24,775 nucleotides of DNA. It comes from a virus. Both the position numbers and the translations under genes were made by a program. Under the pieces are notes generated by a model. The model did not search any database. It was not told the DNA's origin and saw only the letters and a program-made list of their open reading frames with translations. Where the stretch lies: positions 1 to 24,775 of the IMG/VR virus record IMGVR_UViG_3300028925_001568; one strand, 5' to 3'. The first letter of the stretch is position 1, and each line of letters begins with the position of its first letter. Below, in pieces: positions 8,776-14,591 of the stretch.

Positions 8776-8966
8776 GATGCCTCCTTATTTTTTACAGCCA
8801 ATTCATCAACTGCTAACTGTAGTTCTTTAATAGCAACACCACACTGCCATATATGATAATTAATCTTATCTTGTTCTATCTGTTTCTCTAAGTCTTCCTT
8901 AGATGGGTTTGTATAATTAACTACTTCGTCAATGATGTCAGATATAGTTACTTCTTTTTTACTCAT
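8772..8966 (-). CDS. Hypothetical small helical protein (64 aa)
   Basis: Not recognised. It is Lys/Glu/Asp-rich and predicted helical throughout, with one Trp-Gln-Cys in the middle. It is the first gene of the leftward operon, with TAGGAG about 6 bases before the ATG, and its stop overlaps the next start by ATGA. Confidence 0.72.
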   Translation of the reverse strand: MSKKEVTISDIIDEVVNYTNPSKEDLEKQIEQDKINYHIWQCGVAIKELQLAVDELAVKNKEAS

Positions 8967-8988
8967 AATTACTCCTATGTGTTTATAG

Positions 8989-9017
8989 TTTGTATATTAA
9001 CTTATATTATGTATAAT
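8989..9017 (+). promoter_or_regulatory. Candidate promoter for the methyltransferase operon
   Basis: TTTGTA (8989-8994), a 17-nt spacer, then TATAAT (9012-9017), 53 bases before the ATG at 9071. The region between the divergent genes is very AT-rich, so chance matches are possible. Confidence 0.5.
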
Positions 9018-9070
9018 GTCTACAAGCAGTAACAAAGTAAATTACATAAAGTAACAAAGAGAGGTAAAAA

Positions 9071-9274
9071 ATGGGTAGAACAAACGATTTATACATGATG
9101 ATGAGGCTAGCTTATGAACAAGCTGTAGATGATTACAATAATAAAAAAACTGATTCAGTTCTAAAATCATACAAAAAATACCACATAATTAATGTAGGTA
9201 TGGGGAGCTATGATCCACAAAACGAGCTAATGAATTTTTATAACGAGGATAATAGTTTAGATTCTATTATATGA
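9071..9274 (+). CDS. Hypothetical small protein before the methyltransferase (67 aa)
   Basis: Not recognised. The frame has AGAGAGG 7-10 bases before the ATG and ends ...DSLDSII, with its TGA inside the ATGA that starts the methyltransferase. Composition is Tyr/Asn/Asp-rich with no membrane segment. Translational coupling suggests it is made together with the methyltransferase, but nothing in its sequence shows a role there. Confidence 0.72.
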   Translation: MGRTNDLYMMMRLAYEQAVDDYNNKKTDSVLKSYKKYHIINVGMGSYDPQNELMNFYNEDNSLDSII

Positions 9275-10467
9275 AGGTACTAAGTTTATTTGACGGCATG
9301 AGTTGTGGTCGGATTGCACTTGATCAGCTTGGTATACCAGTAGAAAAGTATTATGCAAGTGAAATAGATAAATATGCTATTAAAGTCAGTCAGGCCAACT
9401 ACCCAGATATTGTCCAAGTAGGGGATATTTGCAACTTAGATGCTAAAGATTATCAAGATGTAGATCTAATAATAGCTGGTTCTCCTTGTCAGGGTTTCAG
9501 TTTTGCAGGTAAACAGCTTGCTTTTGATGACCCTAGATCTGCATTGTTCTTTGAGTTCATTCGCTTATTAAAAGAAATAAAGCCTAGATACTTCTTGTTA
9601 GAGAATGTAAGAATGAAAAAGGAGTTCTTACAGGTTATATCCCAACAAGTCTCAGAGTGTTATCCAGAGATAGCTTTTGGCATAGAGCCTATTTTTATAA
9701 ACAGTTCGCTACTAAGTGCTCAATCAAGACAAAGGTTTTATTGGACTAACATTCCAGGAATACAAGAGCCCGAAGATCAAGGCATAGTGCTTAAGGATAT
9801 ATTGGAAGATAACTTTAATAGTGAGAGGGATAAATCACATTGCATTGATGCTAACTACTACAAAGGTGCTAGTGTTGAACAATACAAAAAGAAATCAAGA
9901 CGGCAGTTGGTCAATAAACCTATACAAGTAGGAACTGCTATTGATATTAACGGACATGACATACTTAAAAGAGTCTACAGCCAAGATGGTAAGTCTCCTA
10001 CTGTAAACACTTGTCAAGGTGGTAACAGAGAGCCAAAGGTAGTTACAGGTGGCGCATTTCGAGGCAGAGCCTATGATAATAAAGGTAAAAGAATGGATAA
10101 AGACGGTATTTCTGTAGCAAATAAGACAACACAGATGCTTGAACTTCGTAAAGATGATAAGTCAAACGCTATAACAACAGTTGGTAAAGATAGTGTGGTG
10201 GTTGAAGAGTCAAAACTGCGAGAGAAGTCTAAAACAGTTAGATCTGGTGGCAGAGGATCTTATGATAGGCATGAATGGGATAGTGTTGACGAACTACATT
10301 GGCGTAAGCTTACTCCTAAAGAGTGTGAAAGATTGCAAACAGTCCCAGATGATTACACAAACCATGTATCTAACACTCAAAGATATAAGATGTTAGGTAA
10401 TGGTTGGACAGTTGCAGTTATCAAACATATTTTTCAGAATATGGATTATGAAGGTAACAAAGCTTAA
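9271..10467 (+). CDS. DNA (cytosine-5)-methyltransferase
   Basis: A 398-residue C5-methyltransferase with its motifs in order: I (LSLFDGMSCG, 4-13, SAM binding), IV (GSPCQGFSF, 70-78, catalytic Cys73), VI (LLENV, 109-113), VIII (QSRQRFYWTN, 151-160), a variable target-recognition region, then IX (KLTPKECERLQTVP) and X (YKMLGNGWTVAVI) at the end. The middle block DANYYKG...KSRRQLV is common in phage enzymes of this type. No restriction endonuclease gene is beside it, so it is an orphan, probably protecting phage DNA from host restriction. Its target cannot be read from sequence. The start is coupled to the 67-aa gene (ATGA), and the next gene begins inside its last codons. Confidence 0.95.
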   Translation: MKVLSLFDGMSCGRIALDQLGIPVEKYYASEIDKYAIKVSQANYPDIVQVGDICNLDAKDYQDVDLIIAGSPCQGFSFAGKQLAFDDPRSALFFEFIRLLKEIKPRYFLLENVRMKKEFLQVISQQVSECYPEIAFGIEPIFINSSLLSAQSRQRFYWTNIPGIQEPEDQGIVLKDILEDNFNSERDKSHCIDANYYKGASVEQYKKKSRRQLVNKPIQVGTAIDINGHDILKRVYSQDGKSPTVNTCQGGNREPKVVTGGAFRGRAYDNKGKRMDKDGISVANKTTQMLELRKDDKSNAITTVGKDSVVVEESKLREKSKTVRSGGRGSYDRHEWDSVDELHWRKLTPKECERLQTVPDDYTNHVSNTQRYKMLGNGWTVAVIKHIFQNMDYEGNKA

Positions 10468-10630
10468 CAAGGTCAAGTGTAGTATCTGTAATGGCTACAT
10501 CAAACCTGTAAAGAACAAAGACGGTCAGGTGGTTTGGGAGCATGGTAATAATGCTGAGCCTATTAATCAAGGCCGTTGTTGTGATGATTGTGAATGGGCA
10601 CAGGTTATACCAGCTAGGTTGAAGTATTAG
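10448..10630 (+). CDS. Small cysteine-rich (zinc-ribbon-like) protein
   Basis: A 60-residue protein with CSIC at 11-14 and CCDDC at 44-48, spaced as for one zinc ion, plus the phrase GNNAEPINQGRCCDDC and the ending VIPARLKY. I recognise this as a conserved phage small-protein type (Cys-x2-Cys ... GNNA-P ... GRCCDDC ... VIPAR) without known function. The start chosen is the ATG at 10448, inside the last codons of the methyltransferase; the longer open frame from 10400 adds unrelated residues read out of frame from that gene. Confidence 0.8.
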   Translation: MKVTKLNKVKCSICNGYIKPVKNKDGQVVWEHGNNAEPINQGRCCDDCEWAQVIPARLKY

Positions 10631-10662
10631 CTTTTGTTTAAATTATCGTGGTAAGATGCGAT

Positions 10663-10902
10663 ATGCCAAAGATTGTTGAAATTAAAGACAAGATGGGTAA
10701 GCCCTCACTCCAGGAAGTAATACACAGATTAGATACTATGTTTGATCACATGGTTTATCGGGGTGAAGATCGTCTTAATATAATCTTAGCAAGTTTAAGT
10801 TTTTGTATCTCACAACTAAGTTTGGAGTACAAAGATAAAGATCTTGCAGACTTGGTTGATGAGCTTTTAGCACAATATATTGACAATACTGCTAACAAAT
10901 AG
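10663..10902 (+). CDS. Hypothetical helical protein (79 aa)
   Basis: Not recognised. It begins MPKIVEIKDKMGKPSLQEVI and continues as two or three likely helices ending LADLVDELLAQYIDNTANK. An upstream GTG at 10648 would add five residues, but ATG 10663 seems better. No strong ribosome site is present for either. The gene is the last of the methyltransferase group, and the iterated ATTATTGTC motif begins at its stop codon. Confidence 0.7.
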   Translation: MPKIVEIKDKMGKPSLQEVIHRLDTMFDHMVYRGEDRLNIILASLSFCISQLSLEYKDKDLADLVDELLAQYIDNTANK

Positions 10903-10975
10903 ATTATTGTCTATTATTGTCATAATGTCATGACAGCTAAAAACATGATAAGAATAGGCTTTTGACGATTATTGT
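10882..10975. repeat. Iteron-like ATTATTGT cluster with a palindrome
   Basis: ATTATTGTC occurs twice in tandem (10903-10911 and 10913-10921) and ATTATTGT again at 10968-10975. An inverted GACAATA lies at 10882-10888 within the end of the preceding gene, and the palindrome TGTCATGACA lies at 10926-10935. Such clusters bind regulators or initiators, but no direct evidence of either is present. Confidence 0.5.
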
Positions 10976-11072
10976 ATTTTTTTCATTTTTGTCACAAGGG
11001 AATGAAAGAAACTTACTAAATATATGAGATACTACTTGACTAGTTATAGACTCTTCAAGTATCCTCACAATA

Positions 11073-11089
11073 CACTTTAGGGTAAAGTG
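11073..11089. repeat. Hairpin/dyad upstream of the small terminase
   Basis: CACTTTA-GGG-TAAAGTG is a perfect 7-bp dyad followed by GGGGTAGG, 38 bases before the small-terminase start. It could be an operator, an mRNA hairpin, or part of a packaging site; there is no T-run after it, so it is not an ordinary terminator. Confidence 0.5.
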
Positions 11090-11126
11090 GGGGTAGGTAT
11101 TATTTAAAACTTACTTCTACTCTAAT

Positions 11127-11753
11127 ATGCACAACATGGGATATAGAAAAAATAACTTAGAATATGAACCTATAATCTCTTCTGAGGAAGAAGCTCCCAT
11201 AGAGTATTGTAATCTCGACAACTCCCTCAACAGACGACAACGCAACTTTATCTGGATCTCAGTTAATAATCCAAGACTATCATTAGTGGAATGTGCCTAC
11301 AAAGCCGGTTACACATCACCTCGTCAGGCCGCAAACAAACTCATGAACAAGCCTATTATTCGTAAAGAATATAACTATCTTATGAACGAGGCCAAGAAGA
11401 AGTACGAACTCAATTATGATCGGGCAGTCCAGGATCTTTATGATATTCGTGATAAGGCAATGGAGGCGGGGTCTTTTAACGCGGCCATATCTGCCCAGAA
11501 CTCGCTTTTAAAAGTCGGGGGCTTAATTGTAGATCGTAAAGAGGTAATGTTTGGCAAGGTGGATCAAATGAGTCGGGATGAAGTAGAAGCCAGGTTATCG
11601 CAGCTGCTGGGTAATGTTGTGGAGGCTAGTCTAGAAAATAAATCACCGGATCCAGTCCCGGAACAAATCCAAGAAGATATAGATACTATGACTGATAAGG
11701 AAGAAGAAGAGAAATTTGAGGAAGGTTGGACTGGTAAAGAAGAAAAGGCATAA
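11127..11753 (+). CDS. Terminase small subunit-like protein
   Basis: A 208-residue protein. Residues about 36-85 (NRRQRNFIWISVNNPRLSLV, ECAYKAGYTSPRQAANKLM, then KPIIRKEY) match the DNA-binding part of small terminases of the Terminase_2 kind: a run of crops-like 'NRRQRNFI', a helix-turn-helix with AGYTS, and the 'NKPIIRKEY' helix. The middle is helical, and the last 45 residues are acidic and probably disordered. Small terminases recognise the packaging site and load the large terminase. It stands alone, about 7 kb before the large terminase. There is no clear ribosome site; Met4 is an alternative start. Its codons are richer in C and G than the neighbours (CTC, CCC, CGG). Confidence 0.72.
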   Translation: MHNMGYRKNNLEYEPIISSEEEAPIEYCNLDNSLNRRQRNFIWISVNNPRLSLVECAYKAGYTSPRQAANKLMNKPIIRKEYNYLMNEAKKKYELNYDRAVQDLYDIRDKAMEAGSFNAAISAQNSLLKVGGLIVDRKEVMFGKVDQMSRDEVEARLSQLLGNVVEASLENKSPDPVPEQIQEDIDTMTDKEEEEKFEEGWTGKEEKA

Positions 11754-11829
11754 CTAATTTTTGAGAGGAGTTGAGAAGTAATCTGTTAAATCAAACTATG
11801 CCTTAATCGGAATATAACAAATTACTTCT
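11745..11829. repeat. Interlocking inverted repeats in a convergent junction
   Basis: AAGGCATA (11745-11752) is complementary to TATGCCTT (11797-11804). AGAAGTAATCTGTTA (11774-11788) is complementary, with one mismatch, to TAACAAATTACTTCT (11815-11829). The arms alternate 1-2-1'-2', a pseudoknot arrangement if transcribed. The element begins in the last codons of the small-terminase gene and ends before the leftward 28-aa gene. No T-run follows on either strand. Confidence 0.55.
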
Positions 11830-11847
11830 AATTGTACAAGGTTTTAG

Positions 11848-11934
11848 TTATTCGTCTGGTGCTACAGGCTCACTCAGTAAATAGACTATGATATAGATTG
11901 CAATGGTAATGTAGAAGGCGGTATCAACTGACAT
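11848..11934 (-). CDS. Single-span membrane micropeptide (28 aa)
   Basis: MSVDTAFYITIAIYIIVYLL then SEPVAPDE: one continuous hydrophobic stretch of about 16 residues with a short acidic tail, so a single inner-membrane span is likely. The ATG overlaps the stop of the 56-aa gene by 11 bases, continuing the chain of overlaps in this leftward operon. It resembles the 22-aa peptide at 14747-14815 (DTxFxITxxxYxxVxLxS in both). Possible roles for such peptides include membrane-located inhibition of a host protein or lysis control; none is shown. Confidence rests on overlap and paralogy, as the frame alone is too short. Confidence 0.6.
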   Translation of the reverse strand: MSVDTAFYITIAIYIIVYLLSEPVAPDE

Positions 11935-12094
11935 CAGATACCTCGTTAAGTTCTTCTATGCTAATAAATTCGTCTAAGTGGTAACTATGTTTATTCATAA
12001 GAATAAGATTTACATGCTTAATCAGATCTAAAAGATTATCAGCTTCAATAATACCTTCTTCTCCTGTTACAGTTTTCCATTTATAATGTTTCAT
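11924..12094 (-). CDS. Hypothetical small protein (56 aa)
   Basis: Not recognised. MKHYKWKTVTGEEGIIEADN opens a small domain that may be a beta hairpin and helix, ending EELNEVSDVS. Its ATG shares a base with the previous stop (TAATG), and AAAAAGGAGCAAGACTA lies before it, giving a good ribosome site. Confidence 0.68.
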   Translation of the reverse strand: MKHYKWKTVTGEEGIIEADNLLDLIKHVNLILMNKHSYHLDEFISIEELNEVSDVS

Positions 12095-12465
12095 TAGTCT
12101 TGCTCCTTTTTATAGCCAAAATATTCTTCAACAGTTTCAATAAAATTAATTGTTACTATTCTGTCTTCTTCTTCCATTGGATCTCCGTCATGAATACAAA
12201 TACTCTTACCAATTAAATCTTTAGGCTTTTGTATATCTTCATATTCTCCAAATTCAAAACAGTTCCAAATTTTTGAGTCCCAATCTGACATTCTCGGGTT
12301 ATGTATATGGCAATAACCATTTTCTACAAAATCATTATATTCAGCGTTAAAATCATCATCAGCTAAAGCTACTAAAATGCCACCACTTCTAAAGTGTCCG
12401 ACTTTTCCAACTGTTTCACAACCAATAACTAGACTGTGCTTTTGTTTTTTAGATTCTTCAATCAT
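12094..12465 (-). CDS. Hypothetical protein of the leftward accessory operon (123 aa)
   Basis: Not recognised. The body (KHSLVIGCETVGKVGHFRSG, then GILVALADDDFNAEYNDFVE) looks like a compact alpha/beta domain with no known catalytic motif, rich in Asp and Glu. I chose ATG 12465 with AGAGAG just upstream; the frame can be extended six codons to a TTG at 12483, which is less likely. The start overlaps the upstream gene by 8 bases. Confidence 0.68.
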   Translation of the reverse strand: MIEESKKQKHSLVIGCETVGKVGHFRSGGILVALADDDFNAEYNDFVENGYCHIHNPRMSDWDSKIWNCFEFGEYEDIQKPKDLIGKSICIHDGDPMEEEDRIVTINFIETVEEYFGYKKEQD

Positions 12466-12805
12466 TGTTTTGCTCTCTATCAAGTAAATCAGAAAAGTTA
12501 ATCTGTATTACGCCAGTACCAGGATGGCAGTAATCATCATACTCATCTTCATACTCGTCAACAAAGCCAATCCCAAACTCGCACTCTAATGGATCTAAGA
12601 TCTTATCTGCATGGTTGCCACCATATCTAAACAGATCAATTACATTGTCGTTATTATCAGTAGCGTAATGGATACAATGTCCACCGCAGGTAAAATAAGT
12701 TTTATCCTCATCTTCAACAACAGTAAACTCTTGGTCTTGTAAGCCTACGCTATCCTTGATTTTTTGTAATGGTATTGGTTCGATTGGTCGGTAATATGTT
12801 GACAT
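12458..12805 (-). CDS. Hypothetical acidic protein (115 aa)
   Basis: Not recognised. It has a strongly acidic C-terminal half (VDEYEDEYDDYCHPGTGVIQ) and a central CGGHCIHYAT with two Cys and two His residues close together that could bind a metal. Highly acidic small phage proteins are sometimes DNA mimics that inhibit host nucleases or restriction enzymes; that is only a possibility here. The gene lies in the leftward operon, two bases after the 32-aa gene. Confidence 0.68.
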   Translation of the reverse strand: MSTYYRPIEPIPLQKIKDSVGLQDQEFTVVEDEDKTYFTCGGHCIHYATDNNDNVIDLFRYGGNHADKILDPLECEFGIGFVDEYEDEYDDYCHPGTGVIQINFSDLLDREQNND

Positions 12806-12807
12806 GA

Positions 12808-12906
12808 TTAAAATCCCTCTTTGAATAAATTAAATAAAGCACGCAAACGCCATTCAGATAAATAACGTAAATGCTTTGGTATTGGGTTTGGATATTGGTT
12901 GTTCAT
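12808..12906 (-). CDS. Small basic peptide (32 aa)
   Basis: MNNQYPNPIPKHLRYLSEWR then LRALFNLFKEGF: a Pro-rich start and a basic amphipathic helix. The ATG overlaps the stop of the 128-aa gene (ATGA), and the stop lies 2 bases before the next start, with AGAGGGAT in its last codons as a possible ribosome site for that gene. It is too short to be sure of on its own; the exact fit between its neighbours is the main argument. Confidence 0.6.
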   Translation of the reverse strand: MNNQYPNPIPKHLRYLSEWRLRALFNLFKEGF

Positions 12907-13289
12907 GCTGACACCTCTTGTCTTGCAAGTACAGACCATAAAGGTTTTAAGTAACTTGCTTTTCTGACTGGTGCTTTACTAACAAGCCATTGATTATCTT
13001 TATAGATATAGATCCATTCAATATCAAACTGTACATCTTCTAGATAAGCGTCTAAGTTTGGATATGTAAATGGTTTATCTTTGTGGACTCTATCTTCAAT
13101 GGACTCTGCAACAGTCTTTTTAAGACTAGAAAAATAGCCTTGATTAACAAGGTCTTGTGCTTTCTTGGTGGTGTTGTAATGGTCGTTTAATAGTTGACCA
13201 TTGTATTCCGGGTATCCATCATAATGGCAGTAAGCTACTACTACCTCTCCGTTTGGCTGTTCTACAGCTATATTACTTCTTGTTCCCAT
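12903..13289 (-). CDS. Conserved phage protein of the MGTRSNIAVE type (128 aa)
   Basis: The opening MGTRSNIAVEQPNGEVVVAY followed by CHYDGYPEYNGQLLNDHYNT is a pattern I recognise from a widespread phage small-protein family (MGTRS.I ... YCH.DGYP...G..L..HY). Its function is unknown. The rest is basic and helical, with a Trp-rich beta section (IEWIYIYKDNQWLVSKA). It has a good ribosome site (AAAGGAG) and is the first gene of the leftward small-gene operon. Confidence 0.82.
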   Translation of the reverse strand: MGTRSNIAVEQPNGEVVVAYCHYDGYPEYNGQLLNDHYNTTKKAQDLVNQGYFSSLKKTVAESIEDRVHKDKPFTYPNLDAYLEDVQFDIEWIYIYKDNQWLVSKAPVRKASYLKPLWSVLARQEVSA

Positions 13290-13458
13290 AATTACTCCTT
13301 TTATATGTATGGTTAATAAAGTGTGAGGCTTTGTTTATAATCTCGTTTGTTACTTTCAAAGGTTTTTAAGCTTTGCCGACTATATAGTAGTTTGCTGAAA
13401 GTAGAGTACAGGTATCATTTAATAGCTTACCTCTTCTATGTGCTAACCTCACTATCTA

Positions 13459-13486
13459 ATGATACATTATGTATCTAACATGTCAA
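13459..13486 (-). promoter_or_regulatory. Leftward promoter with an embedded operator
   Basis: On the minus strand TTGACA (13486-13481), a 16-nt spacer, and TATCAT (13464-13459). The perfect palindrome GATACAT-T-ATGTATC at 13461-13475 covers the -10 and most of the spacer, so bound protein would block RNA polymerase. A second copy of the core, ACATAATGTA, lies just upstream at 13499-13508. It would drive the six leftward genes. Confidence 0.68.
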
Positions 13487-13620
13487 GCATTATAGTCAAC
13501 ATAATGTAACTAATTAATATAATGTAATGTATTTATATGCAGGGATTTTGTAAGTTAATCGCATTACCCTTGTCTCTTGATCACTCGCTAAATAAAAAAG
13601 CTAGACACAATGGCTTAACA

Positions 13621-13658
13621 GTCGGGTCGGTAGTCGGGGTGTCGGGATAATCAATCGG
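13621..13658 (+). repeat. GTCGGG repeat cluster A
   Basis: GTCGGG at 13621, 13633 and 13641, plus TCGG and ATCGGG variants, in otherwise AT-rich DNA. Followed by an A/C-rich tract and then the inverted repeat AGATCC (13717-13722) / GGATCT (13738-13743). Confidence 0.75.
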
Positions 13659-13762
13659 GTCAGGTTGTTGTAGACCATACACACAATATAACACACAACA
13701 ACACAGTCCAGGAATAGATCCACCCGGTAATTAGCTGCGGATCTGGGCTATATTAACTAGAG

Positions 13763-13790
13763 TTGCAATTTGTACCCATTATGATATATT
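13763..13790 (+). promoter_or_regulatory. Promoter of the 85-aa gene
   Basis: TTGCAA (13763-13768), a 16-nt spacer and TATATT (13785-13790), 30 bases before the ATG. A degenerate form of the operator (GCAATTTGTA) overlaps the -35. Confidence 0.6.
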
Positions 13791-13820
13791 AAATGTTCAA
13801 TCTATTTATAAGGAGAAGTA

Positions 13821-14078
13821 ATGAGAAGATTTGAACAAGACGCAATAGTCAATCAAATGATGGTAGGACTATGTATTAGAACAGAGGCTGCAATGGTCGT
13901 AGCAACGAAAGAGAAGAACTATAAGGATATGAAAACAATAGCTCTGTGGTATAAAGACATGGCTGATATTAAGCAGGGCATAGCTGACAAATTAGCTATA
14001 GCTTTGTTAGTGCCATACGACCAGAAGATAGTAAAGGATATAGTTACTAAGATATCTAATGAAGTATCGTTAAAGTAA
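13821..14078 (+). CDS. Hypothetical helical protein (85 aa)
   Basis: Not recognised. MRRFEQDAIVNQMMVGLCIR opens an almost entirely helical, Lys-rich protein with no membrane span and no cysteine pair. The translation start AAGGAGAAGTAATG is shared with two other genes here. It has its own promoter and a terminator 23 bases after the stop, so it is a single-gene transcript. Confidence 0.75.
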   Translation: MRRFEQDAIVNQMMVGLCIRTEAAMVVATKEKNYKDMKTIALWYKDMADIKQGIADKLAIALLVPYDQKIVKDIVTKISNEVSLK

Positions 14079-14098
14079 ATAACTAAACCTAACTACCA

Positions 14099-14123
14099 AG
14101 CCCGACCTAGTGTCGGGTTTTTT
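14099..14123 (+). terminator. Terminator of the 85-aa gene; source motif of the GTCGGG repeats
   Basis: CCCGAC (14101-14106), loop CTAGT, GTCGGG (14112-14117), then six T. The 3' arm hexamer is repeated three more times just downstream, at 14126, 14133 and 14141. Confidence 0.92.
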
Positions 14124-14125
14124 AT

Positions 14126-14146
14126 GTCGGGAGTCGGGCTGTCGGG
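14126..14146 (+). repeat. GTCGGG repeat cluster B
   Basis: Three GTCGGG hexamers (14126, 14133, 14141) directly after the T-run of the terminator. Each could pair with the single CCCGAC arm at 14101. Confidence 0.85.
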
Positions 14147-14194
14147 ATTACTTGCCAAGTGCAGGAACTAACACAAACATAACACACACAGGAT

Positions 14195-14212
14195 AAACCG
14201 GGTTGGATCTCC
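14195..14212. repeat. GGATCT/AGATCC inverted repeat
   Basis: GGATCT-CCGGGA-AGATCC, a perfect 6-bp dyad. Related dyads occur at the same place in the cassettes before (13717-13743) and after (GGATC...GATCC, about 14490-14509). Confidence 0.75.
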
Positions 14213-14247
14213 GGGAAGATCCCCAGAAAAACAATATGAATGATGTG

Positions 14248-14275
14248 TTGACATTTTGTAGACAGTTGATATAAT
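14248..14275 (+). promoter_or_regulatory. Strong promoter of the small RNA
   Basis: Consensus TTGACA (14248-14253), a 16-nt spacer and consensus TATAAT (14270-14275). The operator core ACATTTTGTA (14251-14260) overlaps the -35. Transcription should begin near 14281-14284. Confidence 0.85.
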
Positions 14276-14281
14276 TAGGGT

Positions 14282-14422
14282 ACGTTAAGTGCATTACTTA
14301 TCTGACATGTAGGGAAGACTCAACAACAAAGGAGCAAATTGCTCACAGCCCAATGAGGCACAGAGAGATTCCGCGAGTATAAGTAACCACGAGTTAAAGC
14401 CCGTTCAGTCGGGCTTTTTTTT
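14282..14422 (+). ncRNA. Putative phage small RNA, about 140 nt
   Basis: A perfect sigma-70 promoter and an intrinsic terminator bound a stretch with no credible ORF. Predicted structure by hand: TTACTTAT (14294-14301) pairs with ATAAGTAA (14379-14386) as a long-range 8-bp helix enclosing a small hairpin GAGCA-AAT-TGCTC. Alternatively TAAGT (14286-14290) pairs with ACTTA (14296-14300). The 3' end is the terminator stem. AAAGGAG just before the small hairpin looks like a ribosome-binding sequence, but no frame of more than 14 codons follows. It may be a regulatory RNA, a decoy, or the leader of a micropeptide. No known RNA family recognised. Confidence 0.62.
14396..14422 (+). terminator. Terminator of the small RNA
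   Basis: AAAGCCCG (14396-14403), loop TTCAGT, CGGGCTTT (14410-14417), within a run of eight T. The 3' arm again contains GTCGGG, repeated at 14425. Confidence 0.93.
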
Positions 14423-14536
14423 ATGTCGGGATTCGGGATAAGTTTGTCGTTCCAAGCCAAGAGTAAACACAATAGGAGGCCTAACACAGGATCCAGGAGG
14501 CGCAGATCCGAGCCCTGGTGTGGATGTTTGCTGAAG

Positions 14537-14565
14537 TTGACAAAATGTATCTGGTATGGCTTAAT
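14537..14565 (+). promoter_or_regulatory. Promoter of the 51-aa gene group
   Basis: TTGACA (14537-14542), a 17-nt spacer and CTTAAT (14560-14565, 4 of 6 consensus bases). The operator core ACAAAATGTA (14540-14549) overlaps the -35. Confidence 0.65.
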
Positions 14566-14591
14566 GGATCTTTAATTACAGGAGAAGTAAT

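Larger units (their letters stand above)
13290..13820. other. 531-base regulatory region between divergent small-gene operons
   Basis: No convincing gene. From left to right it holds a leader of about 160 nt for the leftward operon (with an ACTATATAGT palindrome inside a CTTTCA/TGAAAG stem), the leftward promoter, two ACAWWWTGTA operators, the first GTCGGG cluster, an A/C-rich tract, an AGATCC/GGATCT inverted repeat, and the rightward promoter of the 85-aa gene. Confidence 0.7.
14079..14591. other. 513-base region without protein genes: terminator, repeats, small RNA, second promoter
   Basis: Holds the terminator at 14099-14123, GTCGGG cluster B, the GGATCT/AGATCC inverted repeat (14195-14212), the small-RNA unit (14248-14422), GTCGGG cluster C, a second GGATC/GATCC repeat, and the promoter of the 51-aa gene. 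Only very short or ribosome-site-free frames are present. Confidence 0.75.

Noticed and set aside
10181-10396. 71-residue frame inside the methyltransferase
   Set aside because: It lies wholly in another frame of a gene with complete conserved motifs, and has no ribosome site.
13537-13650. 37-codon rightward frame starting MQGFCKLIALPLSLDHSLNK
   Set aside because: It has no ribosome site, lies among operators and runs into the GTCGGG repeats, where the reading is simple repeat sequence (VGSVVGVSG).
14353-14382. Nine-codon frame MRHREIPRV within the small RNA
   Set aside because: AAAGGAG is too far upstream and the frame is too short to support. It stays only as an alternative to the noncoding reading.
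14424-14576. 50-codon frame starting MSGFGISLSFQAKSKHNRRP
   Set aside because: It starts inside a terminator T-run region without a ribosome site and runs through the GGATC repeat and the next promoter; composition is unlike the genes around it.
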